A stretch of DNA of 64,000 bases. Origin: Amycolatopsis sp. CA-230715 (GTDB taxonomy: Bacteria > Actinomycetota > Actinomycetes > Mycobacteriales > Pseudonocardiaceae). The notes below the pieces were generated by a model. The model had not been told where the DNA came from and made no database searches. It saw only the letters and a list, made by a program, of their open reading frames with translations. Of this stretch, positions 62,619 through 64,000 are shown one piece after another (within the stretch, counting starts at the first letter, position 1; every line of letters begins with the position of its first letter). Position numbers and translations under genes: made by a program. Location: positions 1,487,501 to 1,551,500 of the forward strand of contig NZ_CP059997.1 of NCBI RefSeq assembly GCF_018736145.1, read 5' to 3'.

Positions 62619-64000
62619 TCAGCCGAGTTTCGTGCGCAGGACCTTTCCAGTGGCGTTGCGGGGCAGTTCGGCGAGGAATTCGACATCGCGCGGGACCTTG
62701 TAGCGCGCGAGGTTCGCCTTGACGTACTGGCGCACTTCATCGGCATCGAGTTTCACGCCGTCGGCGAGTACGACGTAAGCTTTCAGGCGCTGCCCGAATT
62801 CGTCGTCCGGGACACCGACCACGGCCGCTTCGAGCACATCGGGGCGTTCGACGAGGAGGTTTTCCACCTCGATCGGGAACACGTTCTCACCGCCCGAAAC
62901 GATCATTTCGTCGTCTCGGCCGTCGATGAACAGGAGCCCGTCCTCGTCGAAATGACCGACGTCTCCGCTGGAGAGCAGGCCGTCGATGATCTCCTTGTTC
63001 CTGCCGTCGGTGTAACCGCCGAAACTCAGCCCGCTGCCGACGAAGACCCGGCCGGTGACACCGTGCTCGGTGATCCGCTGCCCCTTGTCGTCGTAGATCG
63101 CGACGCGGCAGCCGACCGGCGGCCTGCCGACCGTGCCCGGCGCCTTGCGCCAGTCCTCCGGTGTCGCGACGGTGGCCACCGCGACCTCGGTCGACCCGTA
63201 CAGGTTGTGCACGACGTCGCCGAACGCCTCGGTGGCCCGGTTGCCGAGATCGGGCGAAAGGGCCGAGCCCGCGACGAACACGATCCGCAGCGACGAGGTG
63301 TCGTACTTCGCGAGCGTTTCCTTGCCGAGGTCGACGATCCGCTGCAACATCGTCGGCACCAGCACGAGCGCGGTGCACTTGTGCTCCGCGATGCCCTTGA
63401 GCGCTTCCTCCGGCTTGAACTTCCGCCGCATCACGACCTTCGAGCCGAGCGCGAAGGAAAGAATGAACTGCGAGAGCCCGGTTCCGTGGAACAGCGGCGC
63501 CCCCATGTACGTGCTTTCGCCGGCGCGCAACGGGATCCGGTCGAGGAACTGCGCCGAGTCGAGCGGGCTGACCTGCGGCCGCGGCGCGCCCTTCGGGGTC
63601 CCGGTGGTGCCGCTGGTGAGCAGGACGAAACCGCCGGGCTTCGCCGGGGTCGGCACCGGGCGGTCGTCGCTGCTGGCGATCAGTTCGTCGAGCACGGGGA
63701 TCGACTCGTCCCGGTGCGCTGCGTCGCTGTCGACCCAGGCGAGGTAGTGATCGACGTCACCGGAGACGGCGTCGAGGAGCCCGGTGAACTCCTCGTCGTA
63801 GATCAGCGCCTTCACCTTCTCGCGGGCGGCGACGTCGGCGAGCTGCGGCTTCGCGAACCCGGTGTTCATCAGCAGCAGCCTCGCGCCGAGCTTGCCCGTG
63901 GCGAGCATCGACAGCACGAGTCCCCGGTGGTCGCGGCACAGCGCGGCGACCACGGTGCCCGGCGTGATCCCGCGCGCGGACAGGGCCCTGGCCAGCGCGT
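62619..64000 (-). CDS. Acyl-CoA synthetase / AMP-binding enzyme (partial, start outside window)
   Basis: The visible part covers about 460 residues to the stop at 62619; the frame stays open to the right edge (ALARALSARGITPGTVVAAL at the edge). The adenylation signature GFVLLTSGTTGTPKGAPRPQ and the motifs YGSTEVAVATV, SSGDVGHFDEDGL and DDEMIVSGGENVFPIEVE are intact, and the C-terminal ends RNATGKVLRTKLG with the catalytic Lys. It forms acyl-CoA from a fatty or other carboxylic acid. It is convergent with the YhfC-like gene, 10 nt apart. Confidence 0.88.
   Translation of the reverse strand, partial: ALARALSARGITPGTVVAALCRDHRGLVLSMLATGKLGARLLLMNTGFAKPQLADVAAREKVKALIYDEEFTGLLDAVSGDVDHYLAWVDSDAAHRDESIPVLDELIASSDDRPVPTPAKPGGFVLLTSGTTGTPKGAPRPQVSPLDSAQFLDRIPLRAGESTYMGAPLFHGTGLSQFILSFALGSKVVMRRKFKPEEALKGIAEHKCTALVLVPTMLQRIVDLGKETLAKYDTSSLRIVFVAGSALSPDLGNRATEAFGDVVHNLYGSTEVAVATVATPEDWRKAPGTVGRPPVGCRVAIYDDKGQRITEHGVTGRVFVGSGLSFGGYTDGRNKEIIDGLLSSGDVGHFDEDGLLFIDGRDDEMIVSGGENVFPIEVENLLVERPDVLEAAVVGVPDDEFGQRLKAYVVLADGVKLDADEVRQYVKANLARYKVPRDVEFLAELPRNATGKVLRTKLG

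Overview
The window is high-GC DNA with dense, often overlapping genes, many GTG starts and several apparently leaderless promoters. This fits an actinomycete. The family content (DUF397, T7SS-type substrates, DUF3558-like secreted proteins, MmpL-like and MsiK-dependent sugar transport) and a recurring 23-nt palindrome suggest Pseudonocardiaceae, most likely an Amycolatopsis-like organism. That assignment is inference from style, not from a marker gene.

Positions 1-15,300 are mainly a branched-chain amino acid region. On the minus strand lie cimA (citramalate synthase), leuB, serA and ilvB-ilvN-ilvC; ilvD is on the plus strand. Both cimA and ilvB are preceded by short leader peptides rich in Ile or Ile/Leu/Val codons, followed by mutually exclusive hairpins and a U-tract terminator. 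These are two textbook-style transcription attenuators. An FAD monooxygenase, a fumarylacetoacetase-family hydrolase, a double SnoaL protein, a DUF397 protein and a PH-domain membrane protein fill the gaps.

Positions 15,400-26,000 hold a decayed alpha/beta-hydrolase, a DoxX protein, a 2-hydroxyacid dehydrogenase, a glucose/sorbosone-dehydrogenase-like lipoprotein, a DHFR/RibD-type reductase, and a seven-gene minus-strand carbohydrate operon. The operon order is Gfo/Idh oxidoreductase, PmoA-like, cupin, binding lipoprotein, two permeases, YesL-like. Two perfect LacI-type operators lie at its start, and it has no ATPase gene of its own.

Positions 26,000-34,600 carry a translationally coupled lysine-catabolic operon (amino-acid permease, 5-aminovaleramidase DavA, lysine 2-monooxygenase DavB), a TetR regulator, an MmpL-type exporter and a 14-TM-type MFS exporter. 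Positions 34,997-44,102 form one operon of a fatty-acyl-AMP ligase, a 2158-residue Pks13-like polyketide synthase (ACP-KS-AT-degenerate DH-KR-ACP-degenerate ACP-TE) and an antigen-85/esterase-D-type esterase. This is the strongest candidate for an undescribed lipid-assembly system.

Positions 45,450-49,540 are an operon of a type VII secretion-like substrate (YxxxD motif), a DUF1023 alpha/beta-hydrolase and a lipoprotein. The hydrolase gene is split by a 1577-bp insertion sequence with a 5-bp target duplication; removing the element restores one 558-codon frame exactly. Positions 49,980-56,870 carry a HAD phosphatase and ROK regulator on overlapping divergent promoters, an Lnt-like membrane nitrilase, and an SDR-APH-phosphoglycerate-mutase-SMP30 operon. 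The window ends with a secreted subtilase, an HTH protein, two tandem paralogous membrane-anchored proteins, a YhfC-like membrane protein and the 3' part of an acyl-CoA ligase gene that runs off the right edge.
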